64,000 nt of DNA from Calditrichota bacterium (GTDB taxonomy: Bacteria; Zhuqueibacterota; Zhuqueibacteria; Zhuqueibacterales; Geothermadaptataceae), in assembly GCA_008501765.1 (NCBI GenBank), contig QQUE01000006.1:124001-188000 (forward strand), written 5' to 3'. This document shows positions 36,191-45,043 of this stretch, piece by piece. Positions within the stretch are counted from its first letter, which is position 1. Each line of letters begins with the position of its first letter. The position numbers and the translations under genes were made by a program. The notes beneath the pieces are model-generated. The model searched no databases and was not told where the DNA came from. It saw only the letters and a program-made list of their open reading frames with translations.

Positions 36191-37306
36191 ATGTTAGAAA
36201 AACGTATCTTTTCCTGGCTATTTGCCCTGTTTTTATCCGTGGCCCTGACGGGATGTTATACACAACTTGCACCACCTCTGACTGAAGAATCACGTACCGT
36301 TTACACGGAACAGGATGATTCCACAGAGGTGGAAAACGGGGAGGAAGTTGAAGAAGAATTAAACCAAACCCATGTTTATATCTATGGCGGCAGCCCGGTA
36401 CATCACTATGTTTATGATCCGTACTGGGATTCGTGGTACTGGCCTTATTACGGACGGTCACGCATCTATGCATCGTACAATTATTACGATCCATTTTGGG
36501 ACCCATTTGCCTGGTGTGGCACCTGGTATTACGATGATTATTGGTATTCACGCCATTATCGGCCGTATGGGTATGTTGGTGTAAATTATTGGTATAACCC
36601 GTATTATTGGGACCCCTACTATTACGGTGGCAGCTATGTAAATGTTCACTATAACAAACCACGCCATTTTGATCGGCGTGGATCCTCTCGCCGCAGCCCG
36701 CGCTATGCGGATAACTCGATCTCCCGGGATGGCAGCAGCCTCGACAAACCCAGCCGGCGGGATACACCCCGAAGTCGAAGAACTGAAACAGGTACAATCG
36801 GCCGTTCGGCAACATCCGGGAGCGCAACGAGCGGGGGCAGTGTCACCAGCAGGCGAACCCGTAGAGACGGGAGCACAACTGTTGATCGAAGATCCAATTC
36901 GGGCTCAACAGAGAAATCCACGGTCACACGCCGCAGCCGTCGCAGTGGAAGCAATGTATCCGCTACACGAAAGTCTTCGGGCTCTTCCGGCAGCACTGTA
37001 ACGAAATCACGGACGCGGAAAAGCACCAGTAAATCTTCCGGTAACAATATTTCACGCCGCAGCAAAAACTCATCGAACTCCTCAGGGACGAAGGTAAAAC
37101 GTTCCAGTCGGAAAAAGAGCAGTTCAAAATCCAGTGGAAGCAGCTATAACCGTTCTTCGAATCGTAGTTCATCTTCCGGCAGTCGGTCTTCCTCGAGAAG
37201 TACTTACACTAAACGCAGTTCGTCTTCCAGTGGTAGTGCCAGCAAGTCCTCCGGCAGTAGTTCCAGTTCTTCAAGTTCAAAAAGCTCAAAACGATCTCGG
37301 AAATAG
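36191..37306 (+). CDS. Lipoprotein, aromatic-rich then Arg/Ser-rich
   Basis: A 371-residue lipoprotein: signal with lipobox LTGC (Cys22), an acidic stretch, then a segment (about 60-160) extremely rich in Tyr, Trp and Asp with repeated DPYW, DPFW, YYW and WYNPYYW words, and then about 210 residues (160-371) made almost only of Ser, Arg, Thr, Gly and Lys in RRS/SRR and SSS patterns. The first part resembles YPWxx-rich bacterial lipoproteins; the second is a disordered, strongly basic tail that could bind DNA, lipopolysaccharide or other polyanions. I do not know its function. AGGAG at about 36180 supports the ATG. Composition differs sharply from the neighbours. Confidence 0.7.
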   Translation: MLEKRIFSWLFALFLSVALTGCYTQLAPPLTEESRTVYTEQDDSTEVENGEEVEEELNQTHVYIYGGSPVHHYVYDPYWDSWYWPYYGRSRIYASYNYYDPFWDPFAWCGTWYYDDYWYSRHYRPYGYVGVNYWYNPYYWDPYYYGGSYVNVHYNKPRHFDRRGSSRRSPRYADNSISRDGSSLDKPSRRDTPRSRRTETGTIGRSATSGSATSGGSVTSRRTRRDGSTTVDRRSNSGSTEKSTVTRRSRRSGSNVSATRKSSGSSGSTVTKSRTRKSTSKSSGNNISRRSKNSSNSSGTKVKRSSRKKSSSKSSGSSYNRSSNRSSSSGSRSSSRSTYTKRSSSSSGSASKSSGSSSSSSSSKSSKRSRK

Positions 37307-37336
37307 TAACCGGATTCGAAATAACGGAGTTAAAAA

Positions 37337-38647
37337 ATGAAATTTAAAAATATGCTAAAATATAGTGCTTTGCTATGGATTCTAACTGCGGCTACGGCCG
37401 GCGCCCAGGAGGAAATATTCAGCAACGGCATTGAAACCGGAATTGGAGCGCGCGCTATCGGCATGGGCGGGGCTTACAGTGCAGTCGGTGAAGACTATTC
37501 TGCTTCTTTTTGGAATCCCGCTGCACTGGCGCAAATTCGCCGCTTTGAATTGACAGGGGGGCTCAGTCATTTATCCCGGCAAAATGATGCCTCATTTAGT
37601 AATGCGCTCGTCGAATCCGATGGATCCTTCACAAAATTGACGGATCTCGGCATCGTTTATCCGGTGCCAACTTACCGTGGTAGCCTGGTTTTTGCATTCG
37701 GATATAACCGCATTCGCAGTTACGACGCCAACATGGAATTCTCCTTTTTTGATCCCACGCCCGGTGATTCCGTTGATTTTAAATGGCGGGAGCAGGAATT
37801 GGGATCGATGAACTTCTGGAATGCCTCAGCAGCCGCTGATGTCTCTCCGAACCTCTCCGTTGGCATGGGAATGAATTTCTGGTCCGGTGGCAACGATTAT
37901 TCATTTTCCAGACGGGAAATGGATATCCATAATATTTGGAATGAAGATGAATGGCGCCTGGATCAGTCAATTAATAGTTCCTTCTCAGCATTTAATATAA
38001 GCTTGGGTGCCCTTTTCCGCGTCAATAACCAAGTCCGTTTGGCAGCGACACTTTTTACGCCCAAAACGATTACTATTAACGAGGACTGGTCGGAAAAGGA
38101 ATTAATTACGGATGATACCGGCTTTACGGAAATTGGCGCTGATGATGGCGGCGATTTTGAATATAAATTACGCACACCGTTCACTTTTTCTCTCGGAGCG
38201 GCCTACAATTTGGCCGGACTCATGGTTTCGGGACAAATGGAATTTAATGACTGGAAGCAATTACGCTACGAAAGTGAACCACCGGTTGCGGAAACTACGC
38301 GGGAGCAAGCCAACGACCTGATTCATGAAAATTACCGCTCCACGACACGTCTGCGCCTGGGAGCTGAATTTACGCTGCCAGGCGTCGGAACGCAAATACG
38401 GGCTGGCTATTTCCTCGATCCTTCTATTTACGCAGATGCCGATTCGGATAGCGATCGTAAAATCTACAGCCTTGGGCTTGGATTTCTGTTGGATAAACAA
38501 TTGAAACTGGACGTTGCCTACACATTTGGCGATTGGAAACAAAACAGCCTGAATCCCTTCGGTGATGATGCCAATGGCCGCGTTGCGAGTTTGGCTGAGG
38601 ATGTTACTTATAAAAAGATATTCGCAACATTGTCCTATCGATTATAA
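37337..38647 (+). CDS. OmpP1/FadL or PorV-like outer-membrane protein
   Basis: A 436-residue protein: signal peptide (about 1-22, ending AGAQ) and an N-terminal GIGARAIGMGGAYSAVGEDYSA segment, typical of FadL/OmpP1 and PorV/UPF0164 proteins, followed by beta strands to a terminal SYRL. FadL transports hydrophobic molecules; PorV is the attachment complex subunit of the type IX secretion system. Because a type IX sorting domain occurs elsewhere in the window (56160) a PorV-like role is conceivable, but not shown. GGAG before the ATG at 37337. Confidence 0.82.
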   Translation: MKFKNMLKYSALLWILTAATAGAQEEIFSNGIETGIGARAIGMGGAYSAVGEDYSASFWNPAALAQIRRFELTGGLSHLSRQNDASFSNALVESDGSFTKLTDLGIVYPVPTYRGSLVFAFGYNRIRSYDANMEFSFFDPTPGDSVDFKWREQELGSMNFWNASAAADVSPNLSVGMGMNFWSGGNDYSFSRREMDIHNIWNEDEWRLDQSINSSFSAFNISLGALFRVNNQVRLAATLFTPKTITINEDWSEKELITDDTGFTEIGADDGGDFEYKLRTPFTFSLGAAYNLAGLMVSGQMEFNDWKQLRYESEPPVAETTREQANDLIHENYRSTTRLRLGAEFTLPGVGTQIRAGYFLDPSIYADADSDSDRKIYSLGLGFLLDKQLKLDVAYTFGDWKQNSLNPFGDDANGRVASLAEDVTYKKIFATLSYRL

Positions 38648-38671
38648 ATTTAGCAGGTTTATTTTAATTAA

Positions 38672-38708
38672 AAACGCAGGCTGTCCGATTCGCCTGCGTT
38701 TCTTTTTT
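38672..38708 (+). terminator. Rho-independent terminator
   Basis: AAACGCAGGC (38672-38681) and GCCTGCGTTT (38692-38701) with a 10-base loop, then CTTTTTT. Ends the FadL/PorV-like gene. Confidence 0.9.
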
Positions 38709-38723
38709 ATCCTTGGAGGAAGC

Positions 38724-39680
38724 ATGACCGGGTTTATTCAAAAAATATTTCTGGTTGCCAGTTTTTTTCTATTCTTTTCATGCGTCGCTACCTACGATGC
38801 GGTACAGCAAGGTGAAGCACTCATTTTAACAGATCAGACGAAAATTCCCTGCCGCATAATCGACTTCGATGGCGTTGATATCTACTTTAAAGCCAGCCGC
38901 AGCGCCGATGCCTATCGCTTCGGTGAATTTGTCGCCATCGGCAATGTCGATGCTATTCACGTCACAAAAGGCGGACAAACTTTGTCCTACGATGCGCTGG
39001 AATATCTCGATGAAAAATTTTCGTTTCAAGATGATGAGGCTGAAATCCCGCACGATTCTGTACCTTCTGAACAGAGGCGTTTGGAAGAAATTGTTGAGGG
39101 AGAGACAGAGCAACCGGAGGAAGAGTCATTGCGGCTTAATCTCGAAGGTTTTATGTCAGACTCTCTGTCTCGGGTTCGGGAAAAACAAGGGATTGGACTG
39201 AATCTAATCGAGCGGTTGAAGCCGGGCAAAACCGAACCGCCGGAAGCTTACGAAGAATTGGCGGAACTCATTGTTTCGAGTGGTGGAACGGGTCTTGTTT
39301 TATACCGCGCTGAAAAATATCAATCATCAGGCATCGAACTCACGGAAGCGCAGCAACGATTAATGGATGCGATCAATAATTCGGATTCATGGGATGAGCG
39401 GAAGAAATCGCTGCGCAGCGCCCATAAAATCGCTTCGGAAGCATTTGTGAATATCGATAAAAACGAATTGCGCAGGACGTTTAAATTTCGTGCCGCAGCA
39501 GACGGTGACCCGTTTATTCAATTTCTTATTTTTCTGCACAAACAGGGTGATTTACATCAACGTGCTCAATTTGAACAGGCCGCCGAGGTTTTTGGTAACA
39601 AGGCCACCGGCGCGATCTCGGACATATTAATCAATTTTGAAGATTGGTACTATATTGTCGTTATTAAATCGGAACAGTAG
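38724..39680 (+). CDS. Hypothetical lipoprotein
   Basis: A 318-residue protein with a lipoprotein signal (about 1-19, FFSC). Residues about 30-85 form a small beta domain (LILTDQTKIPCRIIDFDGVDI-like stretch), an acidic linker follows, and the second half (about 150-318) is helical. I recognise no family. The ATG at 38724 is chosen because GGAGGA (38715-38720) is just upstream; the longer frame from 38562 would overlap the preceding gene and pass through its terminator. Single-gene unit between two terminators. Confidence 0.7.
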   Translation: MTGFIQKIFLVASFFLFFSCVATYDAVQQGEALILTDQTKIPCRIIDFDGVDIYFKASRSADAYRFGEFVAIGNVDAIHVTKGGQTLSYDALEYLDEKFSFQDDEAEIPHDSVPSEQRRLEEIVEGETEQPEEESLRLNLEGFMSDSLSRVREKQGIGLNLIERLKPGKTEPPEAYEELAELIVSSGGTGLVLYRAEKYQSSGIELTEAQQRLMDAINNSDSWDERKKSLRSAHKIASEAFVNIDKNELRRTFKFRAAADGDPFIQFLIFLHKQGDLHQRAQFEQAAEVFGNKATGAISDILINFEDWYYIVVIKSEQ

Positions 39681-39691
39681 GTGGTTCAATT

Positions 39692-39711
39692 ATTTCAGAG
39701 CGCTCTGAAAT
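39692..39711. promoter_or_regulatory. 20-bp perfect palindrome
   Basis: ATTTCAGAGCGCTCTGAAAT, with no central loop, 11 bases after a stop codon. It may be a protein-binding site, or part of the terminator that follows. Confidence 0.4.
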
Positions 39712-39742
39712 GCTAAATTGAATATTTTTGGAAGTTTTTTTC

Positions 39743-39766
39743 TGCCGCAGCGATGCGGCATTTTTT
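39743..39766 (+). terminator. Rho-independent terminator
   Basis: TGCCGCA (39743-39749), loop GCGA, TGCGGCA (39754-39760), then six T. Confidence 0.93.
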
Positions 39767-39887
39767 ATTTTATGCGAACGCGCCGATGTTCTGTATAGGT
39801 AAGAAAATGATAAGTTAAAATCTTGATCGAAGCGCTGTAAATACCTACCTTACCGCATGCAGAATATTCAGATTAAGGAGTTTTTTG

Positions 39888-40346
39888 ATGATTAAAGATG
39901 TTGTGATAAAAGACTTGCAAACCCATCCGGATGAGCGTGGTTTTTTTCGTGAAGCCGTTCGGGTGACAGACGATTTTTTTGGTGAAGGATTCGGCCAGTT
40001 CAGCCACTCGCAGATGTATCCCGGAATTATAAAAGCCTGGCATATCCACCCGACACAGGTGGACTGGTGGTACGTGCCCATCGGCAATTTGCGGCTGATG
40101 ATGTGCGACCGACGCAAAGAATCACCGACTTTTGGCGAGCTGCAGGAAGTTCTGATGGGCGAAAGTTATCCGGCAAAAGTTGTCAAAATTCCCCCCGGTG
40201 TCGCCCATGGCTGCAAAGTTCTTGGCGGCGTCACCCACTTGTTTTACATTACAAGTAAAACCTACGACCCGGAAGAAGAAGGCCGCATCGCCTACGACGA
40301 TCCGGCAATTGGCTATGACTGGCTAAAAGGGCCGGAGATTAAATAA
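39888..40346 (+). CDS. RmlC-like sugar-nucleotide epimerase
   Basis: A 152-residue cupin related to dTDP-4-dehydrorhamnose 3,5-epimerase (RmlC). It is shorter than RmlC (about 180) but keeps the signature: DERGFFRE at the N-terminus, AWHIHPTQVDWWYV (His as active base), VKIPPGVAHGCKVL and YITSKTYDPEEEGRIAYDDP. It probably epimerises a keto-sugar nucleotide for surface polysaccharide, but no rmlA/B/D genes are nearby and the true substrate is unknown. The ATG at 39888 has AAGGAG (39875-39880) upstream. Confidence 0.82.
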   Translation: MIKDVVIKDLQTHPDERGFFREAVRVTDDFFGEGFGQFSHSQMYPGIIKAWHIHPTQVDWWYVPIGNLRLMMCDRRKESPTFGELQEVLMGESYPAKVVKIPPGVAHGCKVLGGVTHLFYITSKTYDPEEEGRIAYDDPAIGYDWLKGPEIK

Positions 40347-40348
40347 AA

Positions 40349-40430
40349 GCACGTGCCAGGCACTTTTCCATTATTAGCTCCACAATCCCAAAATACGTCA
40401 CATTTTGTGCAAAAAGTGCCTGGCACGTGC
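40349..40430. repeat. Inverted repeat of the GTGCCAGGCAC type
   Basis: GCACGTGCCAGGCACTTTT (40349-40367) and its perfect complement (40412-40430), 19 bases each, 44 apart. The GTGCCAGGCAC / GTGCCTGGCAC words are familiar dispersed palindromes in several bacterial groups. It lies directly after the epimerase stop. Confidence 0.8.
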
Positions 40431-40599
40431 GTCATTTATGACAAAGCAAGAAAAATCTCCCTGGTGGTACACTTGAGTGATGCAGTACTTCTTTCCTACA
40501 TAATCTCGACAATCTCATCGTATACAAATGCGACTGTTTTAAAACTTGGAATTCTGCCTTAATTTCTTATTTTTTAAACAATTTTTTTCGACATCTCTT

Positions 40600-40615
40600 C
40601 TTTGAGACCTCAAAG
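40600..40615. promoter_or_regulatory. Small palindrome upstream of the methyltransferase
   Basis: CTTTGAG-AC-CTCAAAG (7 + 7 bp), 29 bases before the ATG at 40645. It may be an operator or a short hairpin. I see no SAM or cobalamin riboswitch core in this 298-base gap. Confidence 0.35.
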
Positions 40616-40644
40616 TAAATTTCAAACCTTTTTTGGAAATCTGA

Positions 40645-42465
40645 ATGAAAACTTCCTTTCTCGACTATTTACAGGAAAATATAATCATCGGTGATGGGGC
40701 GCTTGGGACGCTGCTTTATGGCAAAGGAATTCCCATGACCCATTCTTTCGATGAACTCAATATCAGTCGCCCGGCATTGATTAAAGAGACAATCTCGGAA
40801 TATGTGCGGGCAGGCGCGCAAGCCGTGGAAACCAACACTTTTACCGCCAACCGACACAAGTTAAACCGTTTTGAGTTGGGGCACAGGGTTGAGGAAATAA
40901 ATGTCCGCGGCGTTGATATTGCCCGGGCAGCAACGCAGGGCGAAGCCTATGTTTTGGCGTCGGTTGGCCCTGTTCGTGCCGGTGAAATCGATGAAATTAC
41001 TGACGACGAAGTGAAAGCGATTTTTGCCGAACAAATCGGCACTCTCGATAGCGCGCAACCGGATGCCATTATACTGGAGACTTTTGCCCGTGCTTCAGAA
41101 TTGGAAATAGCCCTTGCCACTGCATTACAGATAACAAAACTGCCGGTTATCGCGCAAATAAGTGTCGATGAAACCGGGGCCACCCGCGACGGACAACATA
41201 TTGTGCCGGTTTTCAAAAAGCTGCGAAAAATGGGCGCGAACGTCGTGGGAATTAATTGTGCAAAAGGACCGTCGGCAATTCTACATGCGCTGGAACAAGT
41301 TCCGTTGAGCAAAGGTTTGCTGCTCTCGGCCTACCCGAACGCAGGTCTGCCCGCTTATGTTGATGGCCGCTATCTTTATCTTTCAACCCCTGATTATTTC
41401 GGTGACACCGCCTGGCGTTTGCGCGATCAGGGTGTCAGATTGATCGGCGGATGCTGCGGAACCACGCCCGAACATATTCAGGCGATGGCGAAAGCGCTCG
41501 ATGGCATGCAACCTGTAAAACGAAAATCCGTGCTCGTAAAAGCATCCCGCTCCGGGATACCGGAAAAAATTATCGACTCGCGGCCGGGAGTTTTGGATTA
41601 TGTCAAAGAACGCCCGACGTTCATAGTCGAGCTCGATCCGCCGCGTGGATTGAACTACCAAAAAATCGTCGCCGGGGCGGAGGCGCTGAAATTAGCCGGT
41701 GCCGATGCCATCACCATGGCCGATTCATCCCTGGGCGTGACCCGGATGAGCAATCTGGCCCTCGGCCACATTGTTCAGCAAGAGACCGGGCTGATGCCAC
41801 TTATTCATCTGGCCTGCCGTGATAGAAATTTGATCGGCACCCAGGCGATGCTCATGGGATTGCATGCCTTCAATATTAATTATGTTTTGGCGATAACCGG
41901 TGACCCGGCAAAAGTTGGCGATCAGCCAGGTGCTACCTCGGTTTATGATCTGAACAGTTTTAACCTCGTTCGTATGATTAAACAGATGAATAAAGGAATC
42001 GCTTTTTCCGGCCGCAGAATGGATCAGGCAACGGATTTTAAGGTCGGGGTCGCCTTTAACCCGAACTCACAACGCATGGATGCACAAGTTCGCCGTCTCG
42101 AAAAAAAGGTTCAATTCGGGGCTGATTATGTGATGACGCAACCAATTTATGATCCCAAACAAGCAAAAATGCTGGCCGATATAGCTGCCAATTTTGATAT
42201 CCCGTTTTTCATTGGGATTATGCCGTTGGTGAATCAACGAAATGCAGAATTTTTACATCACGAAGTGCCGGGAATCACTATTCCGGATTTTGCGCTCAAT
42301 CGAATGAAAGGCCTTGAAAAGGAAGCCGGCCAGGTGGAAGGGATTAAAATTGCAGCAGAATTGCAAAACGAAATTCTGTCATACTTCAAAGGGATATATT
42401 TGATAACGCCATTTGTTCGCTACGAAATGACGACAGAACTGATCGAGCTGGCCAGGGCAGTTTAG
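40645..42465 (+). CDS. Bifunctional homocysteine S-methyltransferase / methylenetetrahydrofolate reductase
   Basis: A 606-residue fusion. Residues 1-290 are a homocysteine S-methyltransferase (BHMT/MmuM type) with the zinc ligand Cys in GINCAKGPS (about 210-218) and in IGGCCGTTPEH (about 271-281). Residues about 325-606 are a 5,10-methylene-THF reductase (MetF type) starting FIVELDPPRG, with an LACRDRN segment and FMQ/YVMTQPIYDP for flavin and folate. It feeds methyl groups from folate to methionine, like YitJ of Bacillus. Both halves look complete. Confidence 0.95.
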   Translation: MKTSFLDYLQENIIIGDGALGTLLYGKGIPMTHSFDELNISRPALIKETISEYVRAGAQAVETNTFTANRHKLNRFELGHRVEEINVRGVDIARAATQGEAYVLASVGPVRAGEIDEITDDEVKAIFAEQIGTLDSAQPDAIILETFARASELEIALATALQITKLPVIAQISVDETGATRDGQHIVPVFKKLRKMGANVVGINCAKGPSAILHALEQVPLSKGLLLSAYPNAGLPAYVDGRYLYLSTPDYFGDTAWRLRDQGVRLIGGCCGTTPEHIQAMAKALDGMQPVKRKSVLVKASRSGIPEKIIDSRPGVLDYVKERPTFIVELDPPRGLNYQKIVAGAEALKLAGADAITMADSSLGVTRMSNLALGHIVQQETGLMPLIHLACRDRNLIGTQAMLMGLHAFNINYVLAITGDPAKVGDQPGATSVYDLNSFNLVRMIKQMNKGIAFSGRRMDQATDFKVGVAFNPNSQRMDAQVRRLEKKVQFGADYVMTQPIYDPKQAKMLADIAANFDIPFFIGIMPLVNQRNAEFLHHEVPGITIPDFALNRMKGLEKEAGQVEGIKIAAELQNEILSYFKGIYLITPFVRYEMTTELIELARAV

Positions 42466-42575
42466 GATTTATTTTGCGATAAATTTTGTTGCAGAAGTGC
42501 TTGTTACAGATGAAATTATTCTTATTTTAATTCTATCGATGCATTTTAAATTTCATTTATTTGGAGGAAGAAAAA

Positions 42576-42917
42576 GTGGAATTGATAAAAGGGTTTCTAT
42601 TTTTAACGGTTGGCATTCTCGCGGCCACCAAAATAGTTCCCGGTGTAAATTTAAAAAATAATATCACCGCGTTTGTCGTTGCTGCCGTTTATAGTGTCAT
42701 TCACTTTTTTCTGTTCAAAATTTTAATGTTTTTATCCCTGCCAATTGTGTTTCTCACCATCGGTTTGTTTACAATCGTTATCAATGCCGTCCTGCTTTGG
42801 ATAACGGATAAATTGCTCGATGATTTTGAAATAAAAAGTTTTGGAACCACGATCATTGCTTCGTTGGTTATCAGCGTGGTTTCGATCGTGTTAAAATATC
42901 TGTTTATCTGGATTTGA
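42576..42917 (+). CDS. Small four-helix membrane protein (phage-holin-4 superfamily)
   Basis: A 113-residue protein made of four transmembrane helices (about 2-20, 29-47, 53-75, 90-110) with a KIVPGVNLKNN turn after helix 1, the pattern of the YvlD / phage holin IV superfamily. The GTG start at 42576 is taken because GGAGGAAG (42563-42570) is well placed. Bacterial members are chromosomal and of unclear role, perhaps in envelope stress. No phage genes are near it. Confidence 0.85.
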   Translation: MELIKGFLFLTVGILAATKIVPGVNLKNNITAFVVAAVYSVIHFFLFKILMFLSLPIVFLTIGLFTIVINAVLLWITDKLLDDFEIKSFGTTIIASLVISVVSIVLKYLFIWI

Positions 42918-42977
42918 TGAAGTTTGTTAAGCAACGAAACTCTCTCGAGACAGTTGAAAATCCAGAAAATTTGGACC

Positions 42978-43035
42978 CTGAGCTTGTCGAAGGGCCCAAA
43001 TTTGGGGGTAACGCCGGGCGCTTCGACAAGCTCAG
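42978..43035. repeat. Inverted repeat with TTCGACAAGCTCAG arms
   Basis: CTGAGCTTGTCGAAG (42978-42992) and CTTCGACAAGCTCAG (43021-43035), 15 bp each, 28 apart. A very widespread dispersed palindrome. It lies between two convergent genes and may also end their transcripts. Confidence 0.85.
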
Positions 43036-43103
43036 CGACCGGTTCTCACACTTTTTCGACAGTCTCGTCAGGATTTCAAACCCGGACAGAGTTTCTTCGT
43101 GAG

Positions 43104-44267
43104 TTAGAGTAAAACCTTCCCGAAAACTCTTATGGCATTCTCTCCCATTATTTTCGCAATTTCTTCATCCGTAAATCCGTCCTGCAGCAAAGCTTCTGTG
43201 AGATAAATCAACTGCGATGCTTTGAAGGGCACGATCACCGCACCGTCGTAATCTGAACCCAAAGCCACGTGTTCAACACCGATGAGATCGGCTGTATAAC
43301 GAATTGTGCGGACGATGGAATCGATGTCAGAACCACATGTTGCCTGAGGCCAAAATCCGATGCCGATGACACCGCCTGTTGCTGCGATACCGCGCAAATG
43401 GTCATCCGATACATTGCGTGGACTATCGCACATGCCTTTGACACCCGTGTGCGATACCAGGACTGGCATTTTTGCAATTTCCAGTACATCGTCAATTGTT
43501 TGCGGAGAAGCGTGTGCGAGATCGATAATCATTCCCAGCTCCTGCATTTTTTCGATCATCTTTCTGCCTTTTGCAGTTAAACCTGCACGCTCAATTCCAT
43601 GTGCGGAGCCACTCATGTCGGTATCAAAAAAGTGGGTCGGCGCCATCATCCGGAATCCCGCATCGAAGAGAATCTGAACGTTGGCAACCTCCCCTTCAAG
43701 CACCTGCGCTCCCTCAATTCCCAACAAGCCGGCAGCCAGATTTTTGTTGGATTCGCGCAGTTCCCAATACTTTGCCAGATCGGCGCCGGATTTTATTATC
43801 TGTAATCGGCCATCGGACTTTTGTGCGTAATTATGTAATCTCTCAGCCTGATAAAGCGCACGCGCACGCAGGCTGTACCACGTTTTTAGCGGCCATCTTT
43901 GCGAAATAACCAGCGGTGTGATGAGGTCGAACTGCTCTTTGACATCAATCGGTTTGGTGGCGAACGGAAATTTTGAAACGATGGTAAATGCCTGGAGGCC
44001 AAGATTGCCTGCGATCATGCCCGGCAAATTGACGTGCCCCTGTTGGTTATTTTTCAGGAGATCACGGTTCCATAAAAGTGCATCGCAATGCAAATCAACA
44101 ATGCGCAGCCGGGCGTGCAATTCTTTCGCTTTTTCTGAAATTACCGGCCTGGGATCTGGCTGGGTACGATTCATCTTTTTATCTGCCATCGAAGGGAGAA
44201 AAAGGAATGCAGCAATGAGCAGCACGAGCAGAAATGCAAGCAATGAATAGAAAATTTTAGCGAACAT
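43104..44267 (-). CDS. Membrane dipeptidase (M19 family)
   Basis: A 387-residue zinc peptidase of the renal dipeptidase family, splitting dipeptides including D-amino-acid ones. An N-terminal helix (about 4-25) anchors or exports it. Metal ligands are visible: VDLHCDALLW (HxD), GIEGAQVL (Glu), DLAHASPQ and VSHTGVKG (two His), GSDYDGA (Asp). The start at 44267 is taken over 44327 because GGAGAA is just upstream and the hydrophobic signal begins there. Envelope-located peptidases of this type scavenge cell-wall peptides. Confidence 0.9.
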   Translation of the reverse strand: MFAKIFYSLLAFLLVLLIAAFLFLPSMADKKMNRTQPDPRPVISEKAKELHARLRIVDLHCDALLWNRDLLKNNQQGHVNLPGMIAGNLGLQAFTIVSKFPFATKPIDVKEQFDLITPLVISQRWPLKTWYSLRARALYQAERLHNYAQKSDGRLQIIKSGADLAKYWELRESNKNLAAGLLGIEGAQVLEGEVANVQILFDAGFRMMAPTHFFDTDMSGSAHGIERAGLTAKGRKMIEKMQELGMIIDLAHASPQTIDDVLEIAKMPVLVSHTGVKGMCDSPRNVSDDHLRGIAATGGVIGIGFWPQATCGSDIDSIVRTIRYTADLIGVEHVALGSDYDGAVIVPFKASQLIYLTEALLQDGFTDEEIAKIMGENAIRVFGKVLL

Positions 44268-44527
44268 AGATTCTCCATGTTGAATACTGATTGATTCGTT
44301 TGTTGAATGTATTTGAAAAGATGACAAAAATCAAATGATTCGTAACTCAAGTAGACTTTAAATATCGAATTGGAGATTTGCAGGAGGAGATTTTAGCAAA
44401 AATTGCGGGTCAGCTCAATCAGGTTTTCCCAGTGAGAAAAGCCGGGATATTCTGAATCCAAGCACAGTTTTGAGAATCCCCGGGATTGCTCGTTTTGCAG
44501 CCCCGGGAAACAATGGCCGTGAAATAG

Positions 44528-45028
44528 TTAGCTTTTCTTTTTCAGCTTAAAAAGAGCTTCGTGTTCCTTCCCATCTTTCGCGAAGGTCCACACGGTTTCA
44601 ACATTATTTTCATCTTTGATATTTATCGCCATTTTTTGCATATGTCCTTCGGACTTTTTCGTAAAATTGGTGATGTCCAGAAATGAAAACCGAACGGAGT
44701 TATCGTCTATTTCACTAAACTCTGCCCGCATTCGCGGCTGATTTTTTACCGAGCAATAATGGGTCATCATCAAATGCTTTCCGTCGAGATGATACATGGT
44801 AATCATCGGTGATTCACCTTCCGTCGACATACGTTCCAAAACGGCGGAGCCTTCGGAAACGACTTCCCATGATACAACGGTCGCTGCCCCTTTCGGACTC
44901 ACACCGTGCCAGGTGCCAGCCAGGGATTTTATTTTATCAAAATGACTTTGGGCTTGCTCGCTGCCGATGGCGGGAACTGAAATAAAACAACAGATAGTGA
45001 GTAAAATCAATAGATGAGATCGTCGCAT
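44528..45028 (-). CDS. Secreted protein, DUF1579-like
   Basis: A 166-residue protein with a signal peptide (about 1-22). The mature part begins DKIKSLAGTWHGVSPKG and shows lipocalin-like beta strands, reminiscent of DUF1579 or lipocalin-fold proteins (a GTW near the start is common). Function unknown. The ATG at 45028 has AGGAGA seven bases upstream; the TTG at 45043 is not needed. Its 5' end is 15 bases from the DinB gene stop, so the two form an operon on the minus strand. Confidence 0.65.
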   Translation of the reverse strand: MRRSHLLILLTICCFISVPAIGSEQAQSHFDKIKSLAGTWHGVSPKGAATVVSWEVVSEGSAVLERMSTEGESPMITMYHLDGKHLMMTHYCSVKNQPRMRAEFSEIDDNSVRFSFLDITNFTKKSEGHMQKMAINIKDENNVETVWTFAKDGKEHEALFKLKKKS

Positions 45029-45043
45029 GGTATATCTCCTCAA

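Noticed and set aside
36703-37065. Minus-strand frame opposite the Arg/Ser-rich tail
   Set aside because: Composition artefact of the biased codons on the other strand.
40347-40644. SAM or cobalamin riboswitch upstream of the methionine gene
   Set aside because: None of the core motifs could be seen; only a REP-like palindrome and a 16-bp dyad.
42576-42917. Prophage remnant (holin)
   Set aside because: The protein belongs to the holin-4 superfamily, but such proteins are common chromosomal genes and no phage genes are near.
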